The notes beneath the pieces are model-generated. The model saw nothing but the letters and a program-made list of their open reading frames with translations, made no database searches and was not told where the DNA came from. Shown here in pieces: positions 16,791-25,061 of a stretch of DNA of 64,000 bases. Position numbers and translations under genes: made by a program. Within the stretch, counting starts at the first letter, position 1. The number at the start of each line of letters is the position of its first letter. Origin of the DNA: Trinickia acidisoli (lineage in GTDB: Bacteria; Pseudomonadota; Gammaproteobacteria; Burkholderiales; Burkholderiaceae); the NCBI RefSeq assembly GCF_017315725.1, contig NZ_JAFLRG010000001.1:2232001-2296000 (forward strand), in the 5' to 3' direction.

Positions 16791-17196
16791 TTACCGCGCT
16801 TTTGAAAACGTGCCCCCAGGGGGGTCTATTGGCTTTGCAAGCGACGAGAAGATATTGGCAATGTCCAAGTAGTTCAGCTTACCCTCGGCAACATCGACCA
16901 TAATCTCTTCGAGCGCTTGAGTTCGCGCTACCTCATACCCTTCGATTAAGAGATAGGTGAGCGCCGATACGAGCGCGGTCCGCTTATTTGCATCGGAGAA
17001 TGCATGGCCGCGAGCAATCGCCCGCATATAGCCCCGCGATCTCAAACACGTCAGCGAGGCCATCATAATGGATGCGGTTCTCAATACGACCAAGGGCACC
17101 CTCCAAGGTGCCCCGGTTCGCTTTTCCAGATAACCCAGGCTCTCTGGACAGGATGAAATCGTGCACAAGCACGACCATGTCCGCATCCAGGATCAT
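16791..17196 (-). pseudogene. Doc/Fic-type toxin, broken by a frameshift
   Basis: Two overlapping frames make one Doc protein. The first starts at 17196 and gives MILDADMVVLVHDFILSREP through GLADVFEIAGLYA; the second continues with AIARGHAFSDANKRTALVSA, which contains the intact Fic core HAFSDANKRT. The reading frame changes at about 17019-17036 (CTATATGCGGGCGATTGCT), equal to loss of two bases or gain of one. Without the shift the protein would be near 134 residues, typical for Doc, which inactivates EF-Tu by phosphorylation. As written, translation ends soon after the break, so the toxin is probably dead unless the shift is a sequencing error or is bypassed. Confidence 0.82.
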
Positions 17197-17375
17197 CGTT
17201 TGGCTAGGGCCTGGATAACGGCGTGATGCTGTTCATAGACGCGCTTGGCAGCGTTGACGATCTGCCTTCGGCCATCCGCGGAGCTTGCATTGACCTTCAC
17301 TGTGGGCTGCTGAACTTGGGCCCGGGCCTTGACTTCGACTCCGTGGATGTTCCCGGTCTTGCCTTTCGTGACCAT
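17193..17375 (-). CDS. antitoxin partner of the Doc/Fic toxin
   Basis: 60 residues from the ATG at 17375, with GGAG seven bases upstream. The basic N-terminus (MVTKGKTGNIHGVEVKARAQ) and helical C-terminus (QIVNAAKRVYEQHHAVIQAL) fit a small antitoxin found before doc genes in proteobacteria. Its stop overlaps the toxin start (ATGA). It is intact although the toxin gene is frameshifted. It is not a classic Phd sequence, so the assignment rests on position and size. Confidence 0.7.
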   Translation of the reverse strand: MVTKGKTGNIHGVEVKARAQVQQPTVKVNASSADGRRQIVNAAKRVYEQHHAVIQALAKR

Positions 17376-17392
17376 ACGGGATCTCCTTCGGG

Positions 17393-17409
17393 GTTGTTAA
17401 ATATACAAC
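17393..17409. promoter_or_regulatory. inverted repeat in the antitoxin promoter
   Basis: GTTGT-TAAATAT-ACAAC, AT-rich, 18 bp before the antitoxin start. It may be the -10 region and autorepression site of the toxin-antitoxin operon. Confidence 0.4.
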
Positions 17410-17471
17410 ATCGTTGACGGCATTCTACAGGCAAAGTTTAGGCCGCATTGCGTGACAAAAGGTGACGTATG

Positions 17472-18686
17472 TCAATGATTCGTATGTTGTGACACATCTT
17501 CGCTCGCCGCGACATCGGCCGCACCACTGAGATAGGTCCCCCACCACTGCATCATTCTCCGCCGCTCCGGCAGGTACTGGGCATGGTTGTAGGCGGCCCG
17601 CACGCTGTTCTGCTCCGTGTGCGCGAGCTGACGCTTGATCCAGTCGCTTTCGAACCCGTTCTCGTTGAGGATTGTCGATGCGAGCCCGCGGAAGCCGTGC
17701 CCCGTCATCCGAGAGTGGTACCCCATGCGGTACAGGGCGTAGAGCACGGTGTTTTCACTGATCGGTTTCTTCGCGTTCGAGCGGCTAGGAAACAGCAGCG
17801 GCCAGTTGCCATTCAAGTCGCGAAGCTGCTTGATCACAGCAAGAGCTTGTGTCGACAGCGGCACGATATGCTGCGCGCGCATCTTCATCTTCTCGGGCGG
17901 GATACGCCACTCAGCCTTCGCTTCGTCGATCTCGGACCACTCGGCATTGCGCAGCTCGCCAGTGCGCACGAACGTCAAGGCCAGCAGTTGCAGCGCGAGC
18001 CGAGTCTGCAGGTCACCGTCGTACGCTGCGATCTTGCGCATCAACTCCGGCACTTCGGCCTCGCCGACACGCTTCATGTGCGTCACGGCGCGACTCTTGA
18101 GCGCTCCGCGCAAGTCGGGGACGGGATCACGCTCCGCGCGCCCCGTGGCGATCGCGTATCGAAACACCTGACTCGCCGCCTGCATGGCCTTTCGTGCAAG
18201 CTCGAGTGCGCCGCGGCTCTCGATCTTTCGAAGGACGGCTAGCAACTCCGGCGCAGACACGTCCTTCACCGGACGGGCACCAAGCGACGAAAAGAACTCT
18301 CGCTCAAGCAGCTTGAGTACCTTATCCGCATGCCCTTCGGACCAACCGTCCTTCTTATTCCCATGCCATTCGCGCGCGATCGCCTCGAACGAGTTGGTTC
18401 GCTCTAAGGAGCGCTGCAACTTCTCGCGTTTCTTCTCGTGAGACGGGTCCAAGCCAGCACGCAGCGTGTCTTTGATCGATTCACGGGCCTTCCGAGCTTC
18501 GAGCAACGAAACGGCAGGATAGACGCCAAGGGCGATGCGTTTCTCTTTGCCGTCGATGCGATACTTCAGGCGCCAGTACTTCGATCCACTCGGCATGACC
18601 TCGAGGTACATGCCTTGGCCGTCGGCCAGCTTATAAGATCGCTCCCGCGGCTTCGCGGCGCGCACTGCGACATCAGTAAGGGGCAT
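17472..18686 (-). CDS. int: P4-type tyrosine recombinase (integrase)
   Basis: 404 residues, with the N-terminal DUF4102 arm-binding domain (LTDVAVRAAKPRERSYKLAD, GMYLEVMPSGSKYWRLKYR), a core-binding domain (about 100-195) and the catalytic domain. The catalytic residues Arg241 (FVRTGELRNAEW), His330 and Arg333 (TGHGFRGLAS), His356 (LAHTEQN) and Tyr366 (AAYNHAQY) are all present, so it should be active. It integrates and excises the element at tRNA-His, whose 3' end is 175 bp from its start codon. A GGGGGCATCG arm-type repeat lies right at the start, which suggests autoregulation. Confidence 0.95.
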   Translation of the reverse strand: MPLTDVAVRAAKPRERSYKLADGQGMYLEVMPSGSKYWRLKYRIDGKEKRIALGVYPAVSLLEARKARESIKDTLRAGLDPSHEKKREKLQRSLERTNSFEAIAREWHGNKKDGWSEGHADKVLKLLEREFFSSLGARPVKDVSAPELLAVLRKIESRGALELARKAMQAASQVFRYAIATGRAERDPVPDLRGALKSRAVTHMKRVGEAEVPELMRKIAAYDGDLQTRLALQLLALTFVRTGELRNAEWSEIDEAKAEWRIPPEKMKMRAQHIVPLSTQALAVIKQLRDLNGNWPLLFPSRSNAKKPISENTVLYALYRMGYHSRMTGHGFRGLASTILNENGFESDWIKRQLAHTEQNSVRAAYNHAQYLPERRRMMQWWGTYLSGAADVAASEDVSQHTNH

Positions 18687-18749
18687 GGGGGCATCGAGGG
18701 GGCAGAAATGCCCGCAGCGCTGTGAAAAGTGCCACCAACGATGCCCCCA
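18680..18749. repeat. inverted CGATGCCCCC pair, candidate integrase arm sites (right end)
   Basis: CGATGCCCCC at 18739-18748 and its reverse complement at 18687-18696, plus GGGGCAT at 18680. The same core occurs twice near the left end (13884-13904). The inner copies touch the integrase start codon. Confidence 0.5.
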
Positions 18750-18861
18750 GATTAACTGGGTGTCAATGGGAAAACTTGGGCAAAGATGGTAACTAGAACC
18801 GCCGCAAGTGCTTGACTAGCGGGGATTTTTGGCAGACGATGGGAAACGTTGGGACGTTATT

Positions 18862-18938
18862 TGGGGTGGCTGATGGGACTCGAACCCACGACGACAGGAA
18901 TCACAATCCTGGACTCTACCAACTGAGCTACAGCCACC
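18862..18938 (-). tRNA. tRNA-His (anticodon GTG)
   Basis: The reverse strand begins GGTGGCTGTAGCTCAGTTGG, with the extra G at -1 typical of tRNA-His. The anticodon loop is TTGTGAT (GTG), followed by the T-arm and the 3' end AGCCACCCCA, so CCA is encoded. The acceptor stem pairs fully. Its last 12 or so bases are the integration site of the element. The inserted copy restores the 3' end, but the native terminator is now 5 kb away. Confidence 0.97.
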
Positions 18939-19019
18939 ATTGATACTGCTTGCTCTCACGTTGGCGCCGCCAACGAAGAAGCGAGATTATACGAACAGAT
19001 TCCCCGCTTGCCTAGCCCC

Positions 19020-20018
19020 TCAGCCGATAATTTCCGACGACTCGCGCAGATGGCTGCGTGCCTCGTCGAAAATCGCCAGGTCGCCGGCGGCGAGCCGCTT
19101 GCTATCCGAGAGCACACGCCGCCAGCCGCGTGCACCGGACACGCCGCGATACAAGCCCAACGCATGACGCGTGACGGCTCCAAGGAACGTCCCTCGCGCA
19201 AGCTCCGTCGCGCAATAGTCGATGAGCGCCGCCTCCATCTCCTCGCGCGACTTGGCGGGATCGCCACCGTAGAAGCGAGCGTCGACTTCCGCCAGCACGA
19301 AAGGATTGTGGTAAGCCTCGCGGCCCAGCATCACGCCATCGACGTGCTGCAGGTGCAGTTCCACTTCGTCGAGCGTCTTGATTCCGCCGTTGATGATGAT
19401 CTCGAGCGACGGAAAGTCTCGCTTGAGTCGATAGGCGTAGTCGTACTTCAAAGGCGGAATCTCGCGATTTTCCTTCGGCGACAAGCCCTTCAAAATCGCA
19501 TTGCGCGCGTGAACGATGAAAACCTCGCACCCCGCTTCCGCGATCGTCCCGACGAAATCCCGCACGAATGAGTAGTCTTCGACGGCATCGACGCCAATGC
19601 GATGCTTGACCGTCACAGGCACAGAGACTGCGTCGCGCATCGCGCGCACGCAGTCGGCGACGAGTTGCGGCTCGTTCATCAGGCAGGCGCCGAACGCCCC
19701 ACGCTGCACACGCTCGGACGGGCACCCGCAGTTGAGGTTGATTTCGTCGTAGCCCCACTGCTCGCCGAGCTTGGCGGCGCGTGCAAGATCGCCGGGCTCG
19801 CTGCCGCCAAGCTGCAGCGCGACGGGCGCCTCCTCGGCGGTGAATGCGAGGTGGCGCGCGACGTCGCCGAACAGCAACGCACCCGTCGTCACCATCTCCG
19901 TATAAAGCCATGTGTGGCGCGAGATGAGCCGATGGAAATAGCGACAGTGGCGATCGGTCCAGTCCATCATAGGCGCGACCGACACGCGGCGAGGACTGGC
20001 TTGGGGATGTAGCGGCAT
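19020..20018 (-). CDS. dusA: tRNA-dihydrouridine(20/20a) synthase DusA
   Basis: Reduces U20/U20a in the tRNA D-loop with FMN and NADPH. The family start is at 20018 (MPLHPQASPRRVSVAPMMDW), giving 332 residues; the open frame upstream is not conserved. FMN-binding barrel motifs: VSVAPMMDWTDRHCRYFHRL, the catalytic Cys in LNCGCPSERVQRGAFGACLM, VTVKHRIGVDAVEDYSF, and HARNAILKGLSPKENREIPP. It ends 82 bp before the tRNA-His gene on the same strand, a common order in Burkholderia. Confidence 0.95.
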   Translation of the reverse strand: MPLHPQASPRRVSVAPMMDWTDRHCRYFHRLISRHTWLYTEMVTTGALLFGDVARHLAFTAEEAPVALQLGGSEPGDLARAAKLGEQWGYDEINLNCGCPSERVQRGAFGACLMNEPQLVADCVRAMRDAVSVPVTVKHRIGVDAVEDYSFVRDFVGTIAEAGCEVFIVHARNAILKGLSPKENREIPPLKYDYAYRLKRDFPSLEIIINGGIKTLDEVELHLQHVDGVMLGREAYHNPFVLAEVDARFYGGDPAKSREEMEAALIDYCATELARGTFLGAVTRHALGLYRGVSGARGWRRVLSDSKRLAAGDLAIFDEARSHLRESSEIIG

Positions 20019-20325
20019 AGCGGAAAGGACAAACGGCAAGCTCGCAATTTTACCGCAATGCCAAGGTCCGCGACGACGCGAGCAATCCGCGCCTGTCCCA
20101 GGCATTCGAACTGTCGGTGCGGCGGAGCAGCCAGGTCGCAGCCCGAATCGCCGGCCCACCCCGCCGCACGCTCGGCACTGCCGGCACGCCGGCCGCGACG
20201 TCAATCGAAGTCGAGCGATCGCTCGGCAAGTAGGTCAGCGGATAGAATGGAGGCCGCGCGAAACCCAGCGGCGCGTGAGAATGGGCTGCCGTGCCTGCCG
20301 TGCCTGCTATAAGGAGCTTTGGTCA
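20019..20325. other. intergenic region, divergent promoters
   Basis: 307 bp between dusA and the PRC-barrel gene with no gene seen. It includes a short tandem, GCCGTGCCT twice, near 20288, and a clear AAGGAG ribosome-binding site for the gene at 20326. Confidence 0.4.
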
Positions 20326-21303
20326 ATGAGCGACGGAATATCCCGTCAGCGCCTCGCCGGGCGCGTTCTTCTCGTTTTACTGCTGTCGATGCTCGCCGGG
20401 TGCAGCACGTGGTTTGCGCGACCGCCCGCACCGCAGCCCGAACAACCGCCCCCCGAGCCGGCGCCTGCCGAAGAGGCACCGCCGGCGCCCGCGTCGGAGC
20501 CGCTAGCGTCGGCGCCCATTGCCGCCGCACCGCCGCAGGAAGCGCCCGAGCATAAGCACGTGACGCCCAGGCCTATCTATCGGCCGCCGCCCAAACCTCA
20601 CCCCGCCCCGCCGCCCGCGGCGGCGCGGCCCGCTGCCCCGCCGCCGCTGATCACCACGCGCGCGCTCGCACCCAACGACGCGCACGGCCTGCTCGACGCG
20701 CGCGTGCAGCGCCCGGACGGCAAAGTCATCGGCCGCGCCATCGACATGTTCGTCGATGCGGCAGGCAAACCGCGCGAGATGCTCGTCAATCTCGCTGGCT
20801 TCATGGGAATCGGCGATCGCAAGATGCGCTTTCCGTGGACCGACTTCCGCTTCGATGCCACCCAGCGCAAGGCGCCGATCACGCTCGCGATCCCGCCCGG
20901 CGAGCCGCCCGCGGCGGCTTCGTCCCACGCTAAGGACAAGGCCACCGGCAATTCCGGCGGAGCGGGCGCGAACGATGCTCGTCTGCTCGGCGTGATCGAT
21001 GCCACCGCCGAGCGTGGCAACGGCGCACGCGTCGGCCGAGTGGTGGACGTGTTGATCGACAATCGCGGCGAGCCGCAGGCTGCCGTCGTTGACGTGGGCA
21101 GTCTCATCCATGAGCGGCGCAGCATCGCCGCCGATTGGTCGGCGCTGCGGTTCGTGCCGAAAGACAACGCGCTTTCACTGCAAACCGATCTGTCCGACGC
21201 GCAAGTGAATGCGGCGCCGCCCTATGCGCCGAATCAACCGGTTCGGGCCGTCGCGCCGGCGGCAGCCGACGCCGCGGCTTCGGCTGGCCATCCCACAAGG
21301 TGA
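20326..21303 (+). CDS. PRC-barrel domain lipoprotein
   Basis: The ATG at 20326 has AAGGAG upstream; 325 residues. The signal peptide ends in the lipobox LSMLAGC (Cys at about residue 26). A Pro/Ala-rich stretch (about 30-115) resembles a cell-wall spanning linker. Two PRC-barrel-like units follow: LLDARVQRPDGKVIGRAIDM and LLGVIDATAERGNGARVGRV, each continuing with a VD(V/A) ... GEPQ/GKPR pattern. PRC barrels often bind partner proteins or RNA; in envelope lipoproteins their task is unclear. It is followed 11 bp later by the MFS gene, so an operon is likely. Confidence 0.8.
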   Translation: MSDGISRQRLAGRVLLVLLLSMLAGCSTWFARPPAPQPEQPPPEPAPAEEAPPAPASEPLASAPIAAAPPQEAPEHKHVTPRPIYRPPPKPHPAPPPAAARPAAPPPLITTRALAPNDAHGLLDARVQRPDGKVIGRAIDMFVDAAGKPREMLVNLAGFMGIGDRKMRFPWTDFRFDATQRKAPITLAIPPGEPPAAASSHAKDKATGNSGGAGANDARLLGVIDATAERGNGARVGRVVDVLIDNRGEPQAAVVDVGSLIHERRSIAADWSALRFVPKDNALSLQTDLSDAQVNAAPPYAPNQPVRAVAPAAADAAASAGHPTR

Positions 21304-21314
21304 CGAACGCGCAG

Positions 21315-22577
21315 ATGGCAATTTCCCGGAGTCTTCGCGCGCTCGACTGGCTGAACTTCTTTCTCGCCAACGTACAGACGGGGTTCGGACCGTTCATCGC
21401 GTCGTACCTGACCGCCAATAAGTGGACGCAAGGCGAGATCGGCGTCGCGTTGAGCGTCGGCACCGCCACGGCGATGGTGAGCCAAGTGCCGGCCGGCGCG
21501 CTCATCGACGCACTGCGCAACAAGAAGGGCGCGGGAGCCGCCGCGATCGTTGCGATCGCGGCGTGCGCGCTGCTGCTCGCGGCAAGTCCTACGCTGCTCC
21601 CCGTGCTCGCCGCCGAACTCTTCCACGGATTCGCGAGCTGCATGCTGACGCCTGCGATCGCCGCCATTTCCTTAGCGCTCGTCGGACGCCACGCATTGGG
21701 CGACCGGCTCGGCCGCAACGCGCGCTTCGCCTCGATAGGGAGCGCCTTCGCGGCCGCGGCGATGGGAGCGTTCGGCGAATATTCGTCGGCGCGCGCCGTG
21801 TTCTGGCTGACAGCGGCCTTGACGGTGCCGGCGCTGATCGCGCTGTCGATGATCGAGGATACGGGCCGCACCGCGTTCGGCGCCTTGCGGAAACCCGCCG
21901 CGCCGGAGACACCACGCGCAAGTCTGCCAGCAACGTCCGAGCATCGCGAAAGCATCGGCTCGCTGCTGCGCGATCGGCGCGTGCTCATCTTCGCCGCGTG
22001 TATCGCCCTGTTCCATCTGTCGAATGCGGCAATGCTCAACCTCGCGGCAGGCGAAGTAACCGCGCATATGAGCGATAACGTCCAACTCGTCATCGCCGCT
22101 TGCATCATCGTCCCGCAAATGGTGGTAGCGGCGATGTCGCCTTGGGTCGGACGATCGGCCGAGCGCTGGGGGCGCCGCCCGCTGCTGGTGTTCGGGTTTG
22201 CCGCGTTACCCGTGCGCGCGCTGCTGTTTGCCGGTGTTTCGAGCCCTTATCTGCTCGTGCCGGTGCAGCTTTTAGACGGCATCAGCGCGGCCGTCTTCGG
22301 CGTCATGCTGCCGCTGATCGCAGCCGACGTCGCAGGCGGGAAAGGGCACTACAACCTTTGCATCGGGGTATTCGGGCTCACTGCGGGTATCGGCGCAACG
22401 CTGAGCACGCTCGCCGCGGGGTTCATCTCGGACCGTTTCGGCAACACGATCAGCTTCATGGCGTTGGCCGCGGCCGGCGCCCTCGCGGTCCTGCTCGTAT
22501 GGGCCGCGCTGCCCGAAACGCGTGACGCGGGCGAGGCCGATTCGCCCGAGCAGGCCCACGAGCCGTCGACGACATAA
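21315..22577 (+). CDS. MFS transporter
   Basis: 420 residues from the ATG at 21315, 11 bp after the PRC-barrel gene. About twelve membrane segments in two halves. MFS features include an Asp/Arg loop between segments 2 and 3 (GALIDALRNKKGAG) and, in the second half, VGRSAERWGRRPLLVFGF. The C-terminal tail is acidic. It resembles drug/multidrug exporters and metabolite exporters of the inner membrane, but the substrate cannot be told. Confidence 0.88.
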   Translation: MAISRSLRALDWLNFFLANVQTGFGPFIASYLTANKWTQGEIGVALSVGTATAMVSQVPAGALIDALRNKKGAGAAAIVAIAACALLLAASPTLLPVLAAELFHGFASCMLTPAIAAISLALVGRHALGDRLGRNARFASIGSAFAAAAMGAFGEYSSARAVFWLTAALTVPALIALSMIEDTGRTAFGALRKPAAPETPRASLPATSEHRESIGSLLRDRRVLIFAACIALFHLSNAAMLNLAAGEVTAHMSDNVQLVIAACIIVPQMVVAAMSPWVGRSAERWGRRPLLVFGFAALPVRALLFAGVSSPYLLVPVQLLDGISAAVFGVMLPLIAADVAGGKGHYNLCIGVFGLTAGIGATLSTLAAGFISDRFGNTISFMALAAAGALAVLLVWAALPETRDAGEADSPEQAHEPSTT

Positions 22578-22612
22578 CGCGCCGCACGCAACGCGAGCCC
22601 AGCGCTTGCCGC

Positions 22613-22810
22613 CTAATCGCAATCTCCGGACAAGTACTTGCGACCGTCGCAGGTGATTTCGATGACGCCGTTGCCGTTCTCGTCGGCCAGGCCCGCACCG
22701 AGCAACTCGGCGGCAATCGATGTCGAGACGAGCGGCGGCGCCTGGCCGATGCCGACGTCGTTCAGGCGCCGCAGCGCCTCGACCGCCTCGGGACTCAAGG
22801 ATTTGGACAT
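22613..22810 (-). CDS. small hypothetical protein, 65 aa
   Basis: The start at 22810 (MSKSLSPEAVEALRRLNDVG) has GGAGAG upstream, better than the far start of the frame at 22906. A short helical N-terminus is followed by LVSTSIAAELLGAGLADENG and a C-terminal strand pair. The layout looks like a tiny winged-helix (PhrTet-like) fold, but no family is recognised. It runs convergent to the MFS gene. Confidence 0.65.
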   Translation of the reverse strand: MSKSLSPEAVEALRRLNDVGIGQAPPLVSTSIAAELLGAGLADENGNGVIEITCDGRKYLSGDCD

Positions 22811-23002
22811 GGCCCTCTCCTTTTCGCGTGCAATCGCTGATTCAATGTAGCACTTTCGGAGCGATTCGCCGATTGCGGCGCCGCACTGAACGGGCGTTTG
22901 CAGCAAGCCCGCCTATAATGTCGCTCGTTCCGATTTCGCGAGCCGGCACGGGCGCCGGTTGCACGCCGCGCCGGCCGCCTACGTCCGTTCGCCCCGCACT
23001 CC

Positions 23003-23431
23003 ATGCAAAAAATCATTCTGCCTTTTGTCTCGGGATTTCTCGCAGCGCTGTTTTTTCGCGAAGGCACGCTCGGCTTGCTTCACGCGGCGGGCTTGATCGG
23101 CGCGACCGGCTTTTCGACGGACCCGTTCACGCCACTCGGCATGCCCGAATTCATTGCGAATGCAATCTGGAGCGCGGCCTGGGCTGTGCTGATGGCGTGG
23201 TTGCTGCGCGTCGCGCCCGAGCGCGCGGCGCCGTGGGTGCAAGCGTTCGTGTTCGGCGGCATCGTCCTCACGGCGGCGCGCATCTTCGTCGTCGATCCGG
23301 CGCGCGGTATCTGGCCAAGCGGCAACATGCTGCCGCGCCTCGCCGTCGGGTTCGCGGCAAACGCCGTTTGGGGCTGGGGCGCACTCGTGTTCATGCGCGC
23401 ATTCATGAGCCCTTCGGAAGAGCAGTCCTGA
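23003..23431 (+). CDS. membrane protein of unknown function
   Basis: 142 residues with four probable membrane segments (about 3-20, 50-70, 80-100 and 110-132), including IILPFVSGFLAALFFREGTL and VGFAANAVWGWGALVFMRAF. The start lacks a strong ribosome-binding site. No catalytic motif is visible. Similar small membrane proteins are widespread in Burkholderiaceae. It is convergent with the hydratase-family gene. Confidence 0.72.
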   Translation: MQKIILPFVSGFLAALFFREGTLGLLHAAGLIGATGFSTDPFTPLGMPEFIANAIWSAAWAVLMAWLLRVAPERAAPWVQAFVFGGIVLTAARIFVVDPARGIWPSGNMLPRLAVGFAANAVWGWGALVFMRAFMSPSEEQS

Positions 23432-23520
23432 CGATCTCCTGACCATCCCGGCCTCGGCCCGACCATGAAGAAGCGCGTCGCGCCCCGGGGAAAACGGACC
23501 GAATGGATAAGCCGGCCTTC

Positions 23521-24672
23521 CTACCCGGCCAAATCTCGCAACGGATGCGTGTCGGGTGTCCACGGGCTGACGAACATGTGTTCCACCTCGGCGCGCGTCA
23601 CATCCTCGATGTGCGCAATTCGCCACACGGGGCGATCGTCCTTGTCGATGATGCGTGCGCGCACGCCCTCCACGACATCTCCATGATCGAAAATCGAGCG
23701 CGTCAGATCTAGATCGCGCCGCAGGCAATCGGACATCGGCCCTTCCGCGCGCGCAACCACCTCGAGCGACACGGCCATCGACAGCGGCGAGCGCTCGCGC
23801 ATCACGCGAATCGTCTCCTGCGCCCATTCGCGCGCGCCGGGCTCCGTCTCTGCCTCGAGCGACGCAACGATACTGGCAACGTCGGGCTGCGCGAAGTGCC
23901 GGTCGATCCACGGCCGCGTGGCGGCGAGCGAAAGCGCACCGTCTCGGCCACCTGCGCCCGGCTGGCCGACCGGCGCCGATCGGCTCGCGAATCGCTCGAC
24001 GCAGGCGAGGACGTCGGGCGTGTCGGCAAGCTGCGCCGCGGCAAGCGCCTCCATCAGCGCCGGGATGGCCGAGGTGTCGAGATAGGCATCGGCCAGCCCC
24101 GCATAGAGCGCGTCGGCCGCATCGACCGTCGCCCCCGTGACGGCCAGGTAACGCCCGATCGCGCCTGGTGTACGTGCGAGGAACCAGCCCGCGCCGACGT
24201 CGGGAAATAGGCCAATGCGCGTCTCGGGCATGGCCATCTTCGTCGTCTCGCTGACGATACGCAGTCCGCCCGTGCGATGCGCGCCTTGCGAAATACCCAT
24301 GCCCCCGCCCATGACGACGCCTTGCATGAGCGCGATGTACGGTTTGCCGTAAGTAAAAATCGCGTGATCGAGCGCGTATTCCTCGGTGAAGAATGCATCG
24401 CGCGCCGCGACATCGCCGCGCCGTCCCGCCTCATAGAAGTAGCGAACGTCGCCACCGGCGCAGAACGCTCGCGGATGCACGCTGTAGGCGACGACGGCGA
24501 GCACGCGCGGATCATTGCGCCAGGCGTCGAGCGCCGCATGCATCGCGCGAATCATCGGAAGAGACAGCGCGTTGAGCGCCTGCGGCCGATTCAACTCGAT
24601 GTAACCGATGCGGTTGTCGACACGGGTGCGCACCTCGTCGCATGCGGTAAGAATCGATTCAGGCGTAGACAT
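23521..24672 (-). CDS. enoyl-CoA hydratase/isomerase family protein, probably 3-hydroxyisobutyryl-CoA hydrolase
   Basis: From the ATG at 24672, 383 residues. The crotonase core has IGYIELNRPQALNALSLPMI, the oxyanion-hole region PRAFCAGGDVRYFYEAGRRG, and MGGGMGISQGAHRTG followed by MPETRIGLFPDVGAGWFL, with the Glu and Asp used by hydrolases. The long C-terminal extension (SLEVVARAEGPMSDCLRRDL, and the end WTPDTHPLRDLAG) matches 3-hydroxyisobutyryl-CoA hydrolases of valine breakdown. mmsA, the later step, is present at 58679 but is not linked. A plain enoyl-CoA hydratase is the alternative. Confidence 0.88.
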   Translation of the reverse strand: MSTPESILTACDEVRTRVDNRIGYIELNRPQALNALSLPMIRAMHAALDAWRNDPRVLAVVAYSVHPRAFCAGGDVRYFYEAGRRGDVAARDAFFTEEYALDHAIFTYGKPYIALMQGVVMGGGMGISQGAHRTGGLRIVSETTKMAMPETRIGLFPDVGAGWFLARTPGAIGRYLAVTGATVDAADALYAGLADAYLDTSAIPALMEALAAAQLADTPDVLACVERFASRSAPVGQPGAGGRDGALSLAATRPWIDRHFAQPDVASIVASLEAETEPGAREWAQETIRVMRERSPLSMAVSLEVVARAEGPMSDCLRRDLDLTRSIFDHGDVVEGVRARIIDKDDRPVWRIAHIEDVTRAEVEHMFVSPWTPDTHPLRDLAG

Positions 24673-24830
24673 GGGCGGCAAAATAGATACGGTCAAAAAC
24701 GCACAAGGTAGCATGAGCACACGTCGTGCGGGAGCCGGTCCGTCAAGCCCGATTCTTGCCCGATTCTTGCTGCGATTCCTACTACCTCAGTGTCGGTAAG
24801 ACAACAGCAAGATTTCGAGCGACTGCCTTC

Positions 24831-25043
24831 ATGGACAAATACTTTTTAGACGACCGCCCCGTTCCGGAACCCGACGCGTCCACCGTGTGGTTCGACTACG
24901 CCGAGCGCAACGGCATCGACGTGTCACGCGCCATCAGTCTGTGGGAAGACGCCGCCACGCCGGAGGGCGAAACCGGCAGACACGCCGTCGCGCAGGCGGG
25001 CATCCGCGTGCTGGTCGATCAAGGACGCAACCGTAAGACGTGA
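24831..25043 (+). CDS. small hypothetical protein, 70 aa
   Basis: From the ATG at 24831: MDKYFLDDRPVPEPDASTVW, then a helical FDYAERNGIDVSRAISLWED. Acidic and soluble, with no recognised motif. The ribosome-binding site is weak. Codon use (third-position G/C) fits a real gene. No function is proposed. Confidence 0.6.
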   Translation: MDKYFLDDRPVPEPDASTVWFDYAERNGIDVSRAISLWEDAATPEGETGRHAVAQAGIRVLVDQGRNRKT

Positions 25044-25061
25044 CTCGGATCGCCCGCCCCG

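Larger units (their letters stand above)
13815..18879. mobile_element. integrative element in the 3' end of tRNA-His (about 5.06 kb)
   Basis: Bounded by direct repeats GGCTGATGGGAC inside the tRNA-His gene (18868) and at 13815. A P4-type integrase gene sits next to the tRNA, as is usual. Cargo: truncated exported protein, AlpA-like regulator, winged-helix protein, lipoprotein, hicAB and an antitoxin with a frameshifted Doc toxin. Parts (for example 14700-15000) are visibly more AT-rich than the backbone. Neither structural phage genes nor conjugation genes are present, so it is a satellite-like or decayed element. Confidence 0.8.

Noticed and set aside
22979..23911. 310-codon reverse frame over the small membrane protein
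   Set aside because: Forward frame gives four clean membrane helices; the reverse frame is Arg-rich and random-like.
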